Source: UBA2031 sp037189985
Lineage (GTDB): Bacteria; Pseudomonadota; Gammaproteobacteria; Pseudomonadales; Moraxellaceae
Direction of reading: 5' to 3'
Assembly: GCA_037189985.1 (NCBI GenBank)
Contig: JBBCJX010000020.1
Span: forward strand, 186,001 to 250,000
Length of the DNA: 64,000 nt
Numbering within the stretch: the stretch's first letter is position 1; each line of letters begins with the position of its first letter. Both the position numbers and the translations under genes were made by a program. A model generated the notes under the pieces. The model was not told where the DNA came from and did not search any database. It saw nothing but the letters and a program-made list of their open reading frames with translations. Positions 7,825 to 15,549 of the stretch are shown piece by piece.

Positions 7825-8526
7825 ATGGGAAATGCGGAAAGCAGTACCGTTGCCCTGACCCGCTCGCTGAGCGTGATCGCCGCCCTGCGTGATCGCATCC
7901 TGCGCGGCGAGTTGCAGCCGGACGAGCGTTTGCAGGAAGTGGCGCTGGCGTCGACTCTTGCGGTTTCACGCACGCCCATACGTGAAGCTTTGCGCACGTT
8001 GGCGGAGGAAGGGCTGCTGATCTATGAGCCCAACCGCGGCTATCGTGTGCGGCGTTTTTCCCTGGACTACATCCTCAAGGCGTTCCGTTTGCGCATGGCA
8101 TTGGAAGGATTGAGCGCCCGTCTTGCTGCTGAACGACCACTGACGGAGGCGGCCGAACAGGATTTCCGTACCGCGCTGGGGCAGGGTGATGAATTGCTGA
8201 AAGCGGTTGGGACTACAAGCTTTGACGTGGAAGCCTGGCGCGCCATGAACAAAGCTTTCCACTTTGCCATACACCACCATGCCGAGAACGAGTTGCTCCT
8301 GCAGACGGCGCGCTGGTCCACGCGCATTCCGGTGGTGATACAGGGGGCCTTCCGCTGGTATGGCGAGGCGGATTACCGGCGCAGCCACGAAGAGCATCAC
8401 CGCATCTTCGATGCGATACGCCGGGGCCAGCCTGATCGTGCCGACCATCTCATGCAGGAGCACATCTACCTCGCCATGGAGATGACGCAGCAGCGTTATG
8501 CCGAGGCGTTTCCGGAGGCGGACTGA
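7825..8526 (+). CDS. GntR/FadR-type regulator (FCD domain)
   Basis: A 233-residue regulator. The N-terminal winged helix covers about residues 10-80 (VIAALRDRILRGELQPDERLQE; SRTPIREALRTLAEEGLL, the GntR signature). It is followed by a helical FCD ligand domain with the metal/ligand His pattern (FHFAIHHHAEN, SHEEHHRIFDAI, HLMQEHI). FCD regulators respond to small organic acids or acyl-CoAs. As last gene of the rightward operon, with GntR-like TGTATGCA sites at the divergent promoter, it most likely represses both catabolic operons. The start has AAGGAA six bases upstream. Confidence 0.9.
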   Translation: MGNAESSTVALTRSLSVIAALRDRILRGELQPDERLQEVALASTLAVSRTPIREALRTLAEEGLLIYEPNRGYRVRRFSLDYILKAFRLRMALEGLSARLAAERPLTEAAEQDFRTALGQGDELLKAVGTTSFDVEAWRAMNKAFHFAIHHHAENELLLQTARWSTRIPVVIQGAFRWYGEADYRRSHEEHHRIFDAIRRGQPDRADHLMQEHIYLAMEMTQQRYAEAFPEAD

Positions 8527-8540
8527 AGTTTGCACCCATG

Positions 8541-8566
8541 AAAAAGGCCGCTGTTGCGGCCTTTTT
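8541..8566. terminator. Bidirectional rho-independent terminator
   Basis: The 11-bp stem AAAAAGGCCGC / GCGGCCTTTTT with loop TGTT lies between the convergent GntR and FadH-like genes, with A- and T-runs on both sides so that it can work in both directions. Confidence 0.9.
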
Positions 8567-8584
8567 CATGTTTCAGCGTTCTGC

Positions 8585-10621
8585 TCAGAGACGGGCGGCC
8601 AGCTCGGCGCCTTCGCGTATCGCTCGCTTGGCATCCAGTTCACCGGCCAGCTTGGCGCCGCCTATGACATGGAAGCGCTTGTCACTGATTTTCCCGTCTG
8701 CCCCGGTGGGCAGAAGCTCGCGTACGGATTCCTGGCCGGCGCAGAGGATGACGTTGTCCACGTCGAGAATCTGTTCCTCATTGCCCACGCGGATATGCAG
8801 GCCAAGGTCATCGACCTTCAGGTATTCCACGCCACCCAGCATCTTGACCTGATGGTGTTGCAGCGCGAGGCGATGTACCCAGCCTGTGGTCTTGCCCGGG
8901 CCCTGGCCCATTTTCTTGCCTTCCTTGCGCTGCAGGAGATAAATCTCGCGCAGCGGGGTTTCGCGTTTGGCCGCGCGCAGGCCACCTGGATCGGCCACAT
9001 TGAAATCCACGCCCCACTCATCGGCCCAGTGATCCAGCGGTTGCGGGGAGTGTTCGGCCAGCAGGAATTCGCTGACATCAATCCCGATGCCGCCGGCGCC
9101 GATCACGGCGACGCGACCACCCACTTTCTTGCCATGGCGCAGCACGTCCGGATAGGACAGGACCTTGGGGTGGTCGATGCCGGGGATTTTCGGCGTGCGT
9201 GGTTTGACGCCGGTGGCAATTACTACCTCATCAAAGCCGGCGGCTTTCAGCTCGGCTTCAGTGACGGCGTGGTTGAGCTTGAGCGTGACACCGGTCTTTT
9301 TCACATGATTGCGGAAATAGCGCACGGTCTCGCGGAATTCTTCCTTGCCCGGCACATTCATGGCCATGGTGAACTGGCCGCCGATATCGTCGGCTGCTTC
9401 AAACAGCGTCACCTTGTGGCCGCGCTCGGCAGCGACCGTGGCGCAGGAAAGGCCCGCCATGCCGCCGCCGACCACGGCGATTTTCTTCGGACGTGAAGTC
9501 TTCACATACACGAGTTCGGTTTCATAACCGGCCTGCGGATTCACGAGGCAGGTGGCGCGCTGGTAGGAGAAGGTCTGGTCCAGGCAGCCCTGGTTGCAGG
9601 CGATGCAGGTGTTGATTTCCTCGGGCTTGCCGGCGGCGGCCTTGTTCACGAAGTGCGCATCGGCCAGGAGCGGGCGCGCCATGGAAATCAGGTCGGCATC
9701 ACCGGAGGCGATGATGTCGTCGCAATCTTCCGGCACATTGATGCGGTTGGAGGCCATCACCGGAATCTTCAGTTCCTTCTTCATGCGCGCCGTGACAGAG
9801 CGGAAGGCGGCGCGGGGAACCGAGGTCACGATGGTGGGGACGCGCGCCTCGTGCCAGCCGATGCCGGTATTGAGGATGGTGATGCCGGCGGCTTCCAGCG
9901 CCTTGGCAATCTGCACGATTTCATTCCAGTCATTGCCGCCTTCCACGAGATCAATCAGGGAAAGGCGATACATGACGATGAAATTGGGGCCGACTTCCCG
10001 GCGCACGCGCTTCACGATTTCCAGCGGCAGGCGCATGCGGTTTTCCAGGCTGCCGCCCCATTTGTCGGTGCGGCGATTGGTGCGGTTGCAGATGAACTGG
10101 TTGAGCAGATAGCCCTCGCTGCCCATGATTTCCACGCCGTCATAGCCGGCCAGTTTGGCGAGCTTGGCACAGCGGCCGTAGTCCTTGATGGTGGAGAGGA
10201 TTTCGCTTTCCTTGATGGCGCGTGCCTTGAACATGGAAATCGGTGATTTGCTGCTGGAGGCGGAGACCACGAAAGGGTGGTAACCGTAGCGGCCGGCATG
10301 CAGGACCTGCATGAGGATCTTGCCGCCTTCCTTGTGCACGGCCGAGGTAACACGGCGGTGATTGATGACATCGCCATAGTGGTTGAGCGTGCCACCGAAA
10401 GGCAGGAGCCAGCCTTGGCGGTTGGGCGAGATGCCGCCGGTGATGAGCAGGCCGGTGCCGCCGCGGGCGCGTTCGGCAAAATAGGCGGCAAGCTTGCCGT
10501 AATTGAAGAAGCGGTCTTCCAGGCCCGTGTGCATGGAACCCATGACAATACGGTTCTTGAGCTGGGTGAAGCCCAGATCAAGCGGTTTCAGCATATGGGG
10601 GTAGGCGGCGGTGGCGGACAT
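8585..10621 (-). CDS. fadH: 2,4-dienoyl-CoA reductase-like FMN/FAD/4Fe-4S enzyme
   Basis: The 678-residue enzyme has the FadH three-domain layout. An old-yellow-enzyme TIM barrel spans about 8-370. The 4Fe-4S cysteines are C339, C342, C346 and C358 (CIACNQGC and ATCLVNP). FAD- and NAD(P)H-binding halves follow (GGGMAGLS at 385; GAGGIGIDVSEF further on). Members reduce 2,4-dienoyl-CoAs from unsaturated fatty acids or related enones. The start has GAGGAG eight bases upstream. The gene diverges from a TetR regulator with a palindrome between them. Related enoate or trimethylamine-dehydrogenase-like activities cannot be excluded, so the symbol is tentative. Confidence 0.85.
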   Translation of the reverse strand: MSATAAYPHMLKPLDLGFTQLKNRIVMGSMHTGLEDRFFNYGKLAAYFAERARGGTGLLITGGISPNRQGWLLPFGGTLNHYGDVINHRRVTSAVHKEGGKILMQVLHAGRYGYHPFVVSASSSKSPISMFKARAIKESEILSTIKDYGRCAKLAKLAGYDGVEIMGSEGYLLNQFICNRTNRRTDKWGGSLENRMRLPLEIVKRVRREVGPNFIVMYRLSLIDLVEGGNDWNEIVQIAKALEAAGITILNTGIGWHEARVPTIVTSVPRAAFRSVTARMKKELKIPVMASNRINVPEDCDDIIASGDADLISMARPLLADAHFVNKAAAGKPEEINTCIACNQGCLDQTFSYQRATCLVNPQAGYETELVYVKTSRPKKIAVVGGGMAGLSCATVAAERGHKVTLFEAADDIGGQFTMAMNVPGKEEFRETVRYFRNHVKKTGVTLKLNHAVTEAELKAAGFDEVVIATGVKPRTPKIPGIDHPKVLSYPDVLRHGKKVGGRVAVIGAGGIGIDVSEFLLAEHSPQPLDHWADEWGVDFNVADPGGLRAAKRETPLREIYLLQRKEGKKMGQGPGKTTGWVHRLALQHHQVKMLGGVEYLKVDDLGLHIRVGNEEQILDVDNVILCAGQESVRELLPTGADGKISDKRFHVIGGAKLAGELDAKRAIREGAELAARL

Positions 10622-10659
10622 CGGCTGGCTCCTCGCAAAGTCCGTTCAGGGACGGTAAA

Positions 10660-10674
10660 CTTAACGGCGTTAAG
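10660..10674. promoter_or_regulatory. Palindromic operator between fadH-like and TetR genes
   Basis: CTTAACGGCGTTAAG is a perfect 7+1+7 palindrome inside the 71-bp divergent intergenic region. Its position and size fit a TetR-type operator that would let the neighbouring regulator (10693) control itself and the reductase gene. Confidence 0.65.
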
Positions 10675-10692
10675 ATACGTAGGCGCAAAGCA

Positions 10693-11364
10693 ATGTCAAG
10701 GCAGAAGGCCATGCAAAAAGCCGTGACCGGCAAGACTCCGACAGAAAAGGCATCCGCAAAGCCGGCGTATCACCATGGCGACCTGCGGCGCCATGTCATG
10801 GACGAGGCCATCGCCATGATGCGGGCCGAAGGCATGGACGCCTTGAGCCTGCGCAAGCTGGCCGAGCGCGTGGGGGTATCACCGGCGGCGCTTTACCATC
10901 ATTTCAGTGACAAGCAGGCCCTACTCTGTGCCATTGGCGAGGAAGGCATCACGCTGTTTTCTGACCTGCTGCGTGAGGGCATGGAGGGTGACATGGGCCT
11001 GGAGGCGCGCTTCCAGCGCTTCGTCACGCTCTATATCCGCTTTGCCCTGGAAAATCCGGAAATCTATGAACTGCTGTTCGGGCGGGTCACCTGGAAAGGC
11101 GAGGGTGAGGCCAGTGAGGCCTTCCGGGTCAAGGCACGGGCTTCTTTTCGCGGGTATGCCGAAGTGGTCACGAGCCTGCAGGCGCAGGGCCTGTTCTCGC
11201 CCACGCTCAACTCTTTGCGTCTTTCCCAGATCATCTGGGGCACGCTGCACGGGCTTTGCCGCATGTACAACGATGGCCTGGCCTTCCGCCCGGATGATGT
11301 CGAGGAGATCGGCCAGTACGCGCGCTGGCTGCTGGAGCGGCTCCGGCAGCAGGGGCAGGTGTGA
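10693..11364 (+). CDS. TetR/AcrR-family regulator
   Basis: A 223-residue regulator with an N-terminal basic extension and the TetR helix-turn-helix at about residues 27-75 (DEAIAMMRAEGMDALSLRKLAERVGVSPAALYHHFSDKQALL). The C-terminal helical domain has the WHG-type pattern (QIIWGTLHGLCRMYNDG). It probably senses an acyl-CoA or lipid-like ligand and represses the divergent reductase through the 10660-10674 palindrome. An ATG at 10711 with AAGG upstream is an alternative start that trims six residues. Confidence 0.88.
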   Translation: MSRQKAMQKAVTGKTPTEKASAKPAYHHGDLRRHVMDEAIAMMRAEGMDALSLRKLAERVGVSPAALYHHFSDKQALLCAIGEEGITLFSDLLREGMEGDMGLEARFQRFVTLYIRFALENPEIYELLFGRVTWKGEGEASEAFRVKARASFRGYAEVVTSLQAQGLFSPTLNSLRLSQIIWGTLHGLCRMYNDGLAFRPDDVEEIGQYARWLLERLRQQGQV

Positions 11365-11372
11365 ATCGCGGA

Positions 11373-11555
11373 TAAAAAAACGCCCACCATGTGGGTGGGC
11401 GTCACTGGTTCAGTGAGGGAAGGAGACAGTGATCTGTCGCCACGAATTCATCAAACCCAAACCGATAGTTCAGCGCAATAACATGCGAGTCGACGAGGAG
11501 GCTTCTCGCAAATACGACTACAAGGGGTTCGTATCTGTGGCATCACTGTCACTGC
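11373..11555 (-). ncRNA. Candidate structured non-coding RNA (orphan)
   Basis: No convincing protein is encoded here, yet the segment folds extensively when read leftward. A closing stem pairs 11425-11433 with 11542-11550 (GACAGTGAT/ATCACTGTC, 9 bp), continued by 11439-11443 with 11537-11541. Two hairpins lie inside (11484-11489 with 11505-11510; 11512-11517 with 11529-11534). On the 3' side of the transcript come the hairpin TCACTG-GTT-CAGTGA (11402-11416) and a GC-rich stem followed by seven T on the minus strand. This is the arrangement of a small RNA with its own terminator. It does not match 6S, 4.5S, tmRNA or RNase P by eye. Identity unknown. Confidence 0.5.
11374..11401 (-). terminator. 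Rho-independent terminator of the candidate RNA
   Basis: The stem CGCCCACC / GGTGGGCG (11381-11401) is followed on the minus strand by TTTTTTT. It has no T-run on the plus strand, so it terminates leftward transcription even though no leftward protein gene lies just upstream. This is the main reason for suspecting an RNA gene here. Confidence 0.75.
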
Positions 11556-11697
11556 AGAGAAAAGGCAGGGCTCTCACGAACACTGTCTGCAGGAACCAGT
11601 TGCTGCAAAAGGTAGCACACCCGTTCCATGTTGCAATCTGGATTGTCCGACAATATGTTGTTCTTGCGTGAACGGCAGGTTTTGTCACCCTGAACGT

Positions 11698-11724
11698 AAA
11701 AAGGCGGCCTAAGGCCGCCTTTTT
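11698..11724. terminator. Bidirectional terminator after slyD
   Basis: A 12-bp stem AAAAAGGCGGCC / GGCCGCCTTTTT with a three-base loop stands 16 bp beyond the slyD stop codon. Confidence 0.9.
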
Positions 11725-11739
11725 GCTGATCTCTCAACC

Positions 11740-12222
11740 TCAGTGGTGATGACCACCGGCACCGTGCACATGGCCGTGCTCCAGCTCTTCCTTGCTGGCG
11801 GCACGGACTTCGATAACCTTCACGTCAAAGTGCAGTGTCTGGCCGGCCAGGGGATGGTTGCCATCAACCGTCACGTTGTCGCCGTCGACAGCCGCCACGG
11901 TGATGACCTGCATGCCGTGGTCGGTCTGGGCATGGAACTGCATGCCGGCTTCGATCTGGTCCACACCCTGGAACATCTCGCGCGGCACGACCTGCAGCAG
12001 TCCTTCGTTCTTCTCGCCATAGCCATCGGCAGGGGCGATGCTGACCTTGAAGGCGTCGCCGACTTTCTTGCCTTCCAGCGCGTCTTCCAGGCCGGGGATG
12101 ATGTTGCCTGCGCCATGCAGGTAGCCCAAGGGCTCACCGCCAGCAGAAGAGTCGATGACTTCGCCCTTGTCATCGGTCAGGGTGTATTCGATCAGAGCGA
12201 CGACATTGTTTGCGATTTGCAT
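11740..12222 (-). CDS. slyD: SlyD-type FKBP peptidyl-prolyl isomerase
   Basis: The 160-residue protein opens with QIANNVVALIEYTLTDDKGEVID and has the FKBP core GYLHGAGNIIPGLEDALEGKKVGD. The insert-in-flap chaperone domain (residues 70-125) and NHPLAGQTLHFDVKVIEVR follow. It ends in a His-rich tail (HGHVHGAGGHHH) that can bind nickel, as in SlyD. It is a cytoplasmic prolyl isomerase and chaperone that can serve nickel-enzyme maturation. The upstream 48 codons of open frame lack FKBP character, so the ATG at 12222 is used. Confidence 0.92.
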   Translation of the reverse strand: MQIANNVVALIEYTLTDDKGEVIDSSAGGEPLGYLHGAGNIIPGLEDALEGKKVGDAFKVSIAPADGYGEKNEGLLQVVPREMFQGVDQIEAGMQFHAQTDHGMQVITVAAVDGDNVTVDGNHPLAGQTLHFDVKVIEVRAASKEELEHGHVHGAGGHHH

Positions 12223-12396
12223 GATGGGAAGACCTTTACTGGATAAGACGGGGATATAGGGGTAGCAACCCTTGGACCGTGCCGAGGGCGGCCATGATAC
12301 CGGAACTTGGCAGAGCGGCCAGAAAAAATCTCTGATGCCCTTAGTACGGGGCAAGATCAGGAGCAATGTTTCAGGGCGGCTCTGAAAGGGCAGGTC

Positions 12397-14274
12397 TCAG
12401 AAATAGTGCAGCCAGGAGGCTTCGGCAATGCTGCTGCGTTGTCCGCTGTTCTGCAGTTGTCCCACCCCAAGGCGCAGGCCATCGTTCGGGCCCAGGTCGA
12501 GTTGGCTCTCCAGCATGCTGCGGGTTTGCAGACCCACATCGTTGAAGTATCGGCTGTCGACCTGAAGGCGCAGGCGCCAGCGTGATTGGCTATAAAGACA
12601 ACCGGCTCGAGGACCCCCGCCAATACGCCAGCCATGCTTCAGTGACCCACCGCTTTCGGCCGCGCCGGCCAGTTGTGCATAGCACTCCAGGGTGTCGCTG
12701 ATGGCGAGGTCACTGCCTCCGCCGGCATCGAAATAAGCGACCCCATGGGTTTCTTCTGTACTGAAGTGACCTTGCCGATCCACGGCAGCCTGACGCAGGC
12801 CGGTGCCTAAAAACCAGGACCAAGGGCGAAAGAAAGGATCCCAGGCGGTGAGGGAGTCGATATTGATGATATTGAGCTGTTGCAGGCGCAGGGCCTTGCG
12901 TTCGTCGTCCAGGCGCAACTCGCCATCCAGAAAGTCGATACGCGCACCGTGGCGATAACCGCCTGGAGCATCCAGCAGGTCGTGATAGGCCGGACGCAGT
13001 TTGAGGCCCAGATAGTTGGCACCGTATTCGTGGCCGGCATTCAGGGCGACACGTGCCGTGCGATGGCCGCTGGCGGGGTCGACAGCGGGCTGGGGTGGTG
13101 GTGTGCGCTGGTCCGGTACATCAAGGCCGGCGCGGCGCTGCAGGAGGGTGCGCAAATCCTGTCGTGCATCTGTCGTCTGGTCGCCGGCGAGGAACTGGTA
13201 ATAACGGAAGTCATAGGCTGCCTCCAGGGCGGCAGCGGCTTGCTGCGGCTCAGGCAAAGCCGGACGCTGCGGGTCAGTCGCCAGCAGGCGGGCTTCGGTA
13301 TTGACCACATGCGGATTGTCTTTGGTGTCCTGCAGCAGACGGCGCTGGGCAGAGGGCCGGTAAACCACCTTGTGCAACAGCCCGGGTTCGGCAATCACAC
13401 GACGTACCGTATCGGAGGGGATGGCCTGTACCGGGAAGTCCTTGCGCATTTCCAGGCCGGGGCGGGCGACTTCGAACAGTGCGAGGAGCTCATAGGAGCA
13501 GTTGCGTGACAGGAAAAAGTAGGGGAACTCCACATTGCGCAGTTCCCAGGCATGGTCCAGCAGGCGCTTGAGCTCGGCCGGTGTGAAGCTGAGCTGGTAT
13601 TCCCAGAGGTCACGGCTTTCCATGTCGCTGTATTCCTTCACTTTCTCGTAGTAAGGCGTGAGCGAATAGATGCCGGGATAGCCGCCGGTGAGGCCGTTCC
13701 AGACATAAGCCACCGGATTTTTGGTGCGGGGCACAGCCGCATAGTTGAGGGAATAGGCCAACAAACGGGTGTCTTCGGTCTGGTCGGCCCTGTCCAGGCG
13801 CAGGAAGGAGTGGCCAAACATGGAAGATGGGTTGTTGAGGAAGTCCGAGGCAAAGATCAGTGTGGCCTGCTCGGGCTTGATGGCTTCTTCCCAGGTTGCA
13901 TGGGCGGCGCAGTGAAAACGGGGAATGCTGGCTTCGCCCAGATGCTCGCGCAGCCAAGCCAGCCGGGCTGGAAAACGGCAGGCTGGAGCGGTATCGGCAA
14001 GTGGTTGCCCCAATGCATCCAGCAGGGCATGCAATTCTGCATGTGGATTGTCACGCCCTTGGGGACTGACAAAGAAAATCGTGCTGGCGGTTTGGCTTTG
14101 CCAGCCTGAGGCGGTGCCTGCTTTTTCGTAACGTAACAGCAGGCGCCAGTATGGCTGGTCAGCCAATTTCAAGGCATCGGCCCGGGCGTGCAGGTCAGCC
14201 GTGCCGGCGGCTTGTACGGCAACGCTGAAGAGAAGGGTGATCAGCAGGGCACAACGAGAGAGACGCAAGCTCAT
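12397..14274 (-). CDS. DUF4105 (Lnb-like) envelope protein with C-terminal beta-barrel
   Basis: The product has about 625 residues with a signal peptide (LSRCALLITLLFSVAVQAAG). The DUF4105 core contains FLNNPSSMFGHSFLRLD and a CSYELL motif (FFLSRNCSYELLALFEV). This family is the N-terminal periplasmic domain of Lnb-type proteins and carries a papain/NlpC-like Cys-His pair. The last 200 residues alternate hydrophobic and polar residues and end in WLHYF, as in outer-membrane beta-barrels. A role in lipoprotein or envelope lipid processing is plausible but not shown. An ATG at 14310 would add 12 residues before the signal peptide. Confidence 0.8.
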   Translation of the reverse strand: MSLRLSRCALLITLLFSVAVQAAGTADLHARADALKLADQPYWRLLLRYEKAGTASGWQSQTASTIFFVSPQGRDNPHAELHALLDALGQPLADTAPACRFPARLAWLREHLGEASIPRFHCAAHATWEEAIKPEQATLIFASDFLNNPSSMFGHSFLRLDRADQTEDTRLLAYSLNYAAVPRTKNPVAYVWNGLTGGYPGIYSLTPYYEKVKEYSDMESRDLWEYQLSFTPAELKRLLDHAWELRNVEFPYFFLSRNCSYELLALFEVARPGLEMRKDFPVQAIPSDTVRRVIAEPGLLHKVVYRPSAQRRLLQDTKDNPHVVNTEARLLATDPQRPALPEPQQAAAALEAAYDFRYYQFLAGDQTTDARQDLRTLLQRRAGLDVPDQRTPPPQPAVDPASGHRTARVALNAGHEYGANYLGLKLRPAYHDLLDAPGGYRHGARIDFLDGELRLDDERKALRLQQLNIINIDSLTAWDPFFRPWSWFLGTGLRQAAVDRQGHFSTEETHGVAYFDAGGGSDLAISDTLECYAQLAGAAESGGSLKHGWRIGGGPRAGCLYSQSRWRLRLQVDSRYFNDVGLQTRSMLESQLDLGPNDGLRLGVGQLQNSGQRSSIAEASWLHYF

Positions 14275-14310
14275 GGAGTAACAGCGGACAAATACAGGAA
14301 GGGGGAGCAA

Positions 14311-14337
14311 AAAACACCCGGCATGGCCGGGTGTTTT
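14311..14337 (-). terminator. Rho-independent terminator after DUF3015 gene
   Basis: Stem AAAACACCCGGC / GCCGGGTGTTTT with loop ATG lies 12 bp past the DUF3015 stop. The T-run on the minus strand separates that gene from the DUF4105 gene. Confidence 0.88.
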
Positions 14338-14349
14338 GGGGCGCAGCTA

Positions 14350-14832
14350 TCAGGCCTTGACGTAAGTCGCCAGCACGGCGTCCTGCGACATGATCTGTTC
14401 CAGGGCGGCGAGTACCTGACCGGCATCAGCATTCTCCTGGGAGAAGATGGTGCCGAAGTTGGTCTTGGTGGCCTGGAAGAAGTGAGCCTTGTCGGCATCC
14501 TTCACGCCCATGAGGTCAGCCAGCACATTCAGGCTTTCACCATTGCCGACCGACATGTCGCGGGCCAGGCTGTCCAGGTTGGAGCCGGTGAACATGCTGA
14601 TACGTGCACGGGAGGAGATGGCGCCATCAGCCTGGCAGCCCAGGGTGCCGGTGGTGATACCGAAGGTCTGGTTGGCAGTGGAGCCGTTGGTGGTGATGGC
14701 CAGGGACTTGAAGACAGGGCCCGACTGGCCGGCGAAGATCATGGTGCCCAGGCCGCAGCCTGTATCCGGGTCGGCCAGGGCAACGTTGGCGCTCGTGGCA
14801 AACACGGCGATCGCAAGAATTTTCTTCATCAT
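14350..14832 (-). CDS. DUF3015 periplasmic protein, copy B
   Basis: A 160-residue secreted protein with signal peptide (MMKKILAIAVFATSANVALA) and a mature part beginning DPDTGCGLGTMIFAGQSG. It matches DUF3015, a family of small exported proteins of unknown function. Cysteines are at the CGLG motif and in TGTLGCQADG and could form a disulfide. It is about 70% identical by eye to the protein encoded immediately upstream (14888-15373), so the two arose by tandem duplication. AAGGA precedes the ATG pair. Confidence 0.85.
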   Translation of the reverse strand: MMKKILAIAVFATSANVALADPDTGCGLGTMIFAGQSGPVFKSLAITTNGSTANQTFGITTGTLGCQADGAISSRARISMFTGSNLDSLARDMSVGNGESLNVLADLMGVKDADKAHFFQATKTNFGTIFSQENADAGQVLAALEQIMSQDAVLATYVKA

Positions 14833-14887
14833 GATGCGTGCATCCTTTTTCAATTCATTGATGGTGATGTGAGACGTTCAGTCTGGC

Positions 14888-15373
14888 TCAAGCCTTGGTG
14901 ACGTACTGGGCCAGCACGGCATCCTGTGCCATGACTTGGTCCAGCGTGGCCAGCATGTCGCCGGCGCTCTGGTTCTCCGGAGCGAAAATCTTGCCGAAGT
15001 TGGCCTTGGTTGCCTGGAAGAAGACAGCCTTGTCAGCGTCCTTCACGCCCATGAGATCAGCCAGGGTGTTCAGGCTTTCGCCGCGACCAACCGACATGTC
15101 GCGGGCCAGGTTGTCGAGGTTGGAGCCGGTGAACATGCCAAGACGGGCACGGGAGGAGATGGCGCCGTCAGCCTGGCAGCCCAGGGTGCCGGAAGTGATG
15201 GCGAAAGTGTTGGTGCCGTAGAAGCCATTGGTGGTGACTGCCAGTGACTTGAATACGGGGCCGGATTTGCCCTGGAAAATCATGGAGCCAAGACCACAGC
15301 CAGCGCTGTCTTCGGCGACGGCCACATTGGCGCCGGCCGCCAGCACGGCGATCGCGAGGATTTTCTTCATCAT
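14888..15373 (-). CDS. DUF3015 periplasmic protein, copy A
   Basis: This 161-residue paralogue has signal peptide MMKKILAIAVLAAGANVAVA and the DUF3015 blocks CGLGSMIFQGKSGPVFKSL, GTLGCQADGAISSRAR, MFTGSNLDNLARDMS and LADLMGVKDADKA. The frame is open for 30 more codons upstream but those are not signal-peptide-like. The ATG pair at 15373 has AAAAAGGA upstream, the same leader as copy B. Copies A and B are 55 bp apart and probably cotranscribed. Function unknown. Confidence 0.85.
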   Translation of the reverse strand: MMKKILAIAVLAAGANVAVAEDSAGCGLGSMIFQGKSGPVFKSLAVTTNGFYGTNTFAITSGTLGCQADGAISSRARLGMFTGSNLDNLARDMSVGRGESLNTLADLMGVKDADKAVFFQATKANFGKIFAPENQSAGDMLATLDQVMAQDAVLAQYVTKA

Positions 15374-15451
15374 GATGGGTGCATCCTTTTTGGTTGACGA
15401 GAGAGCTGCTTCTTCCAAGCAGTGGGTCCGAGTGTAGCCGGTCTGCCTGCC

Positions 15452-15483
15452 GTGTACAGCCACCCGTCAGGGTGGTTGTACAC
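15452..15483. other. 32-bp near-perfect palindrome upstream of htpG
   Basis: GTGTACAGCCACCC and GGGTGGTTGTACAC flank a GTCA loop, with one G-T mismatch in 14 pairs. It ends two bases before the heat-shock -35 box at 15485, between htpG and the divergent DUF3015 genes. It lacks a T-run, so an operator or attenuating hairpin is more likely than a terminator. Confidence 0.6.
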
Positions 15484-15484
15484 A

Positions 15485-15512
15485 CTTGAAGCCTGTGTCA
15501 CAGGCCCAATAT
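15485..15512 (+). promoter_or_regulatory. Sigma-32-type promoter of htpG
   Basis: CTTGAAG (15485-15491), a 13-bp spacer and CCCAATAT (15505-15512) match the heat-shock consensus CTTGAAA / CCCCATnT. It lies 37 bp before the htpG start codon, which fits known heat-shock control of htpG. Confidence 0.75.
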
Positions 15513-15549
15513 CTGGGGCAGTTCCAACAGCCAGGGAAACGAGCAAAAA

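Noticed and set aside
8498..9496. 332-codon rightward open frame opposite the FadH-like gene
   Set aside because: It crosses the bidirectional terminator and mirrors the FAD/NAD domains of the real gene.
11549..11737. 62-codon leftward frame between the candidate RNA and slyD
   Set aside because: It runs through the slyD terminator and has no ribosome site. The palindromic structure nearby fits RNA better than protein.
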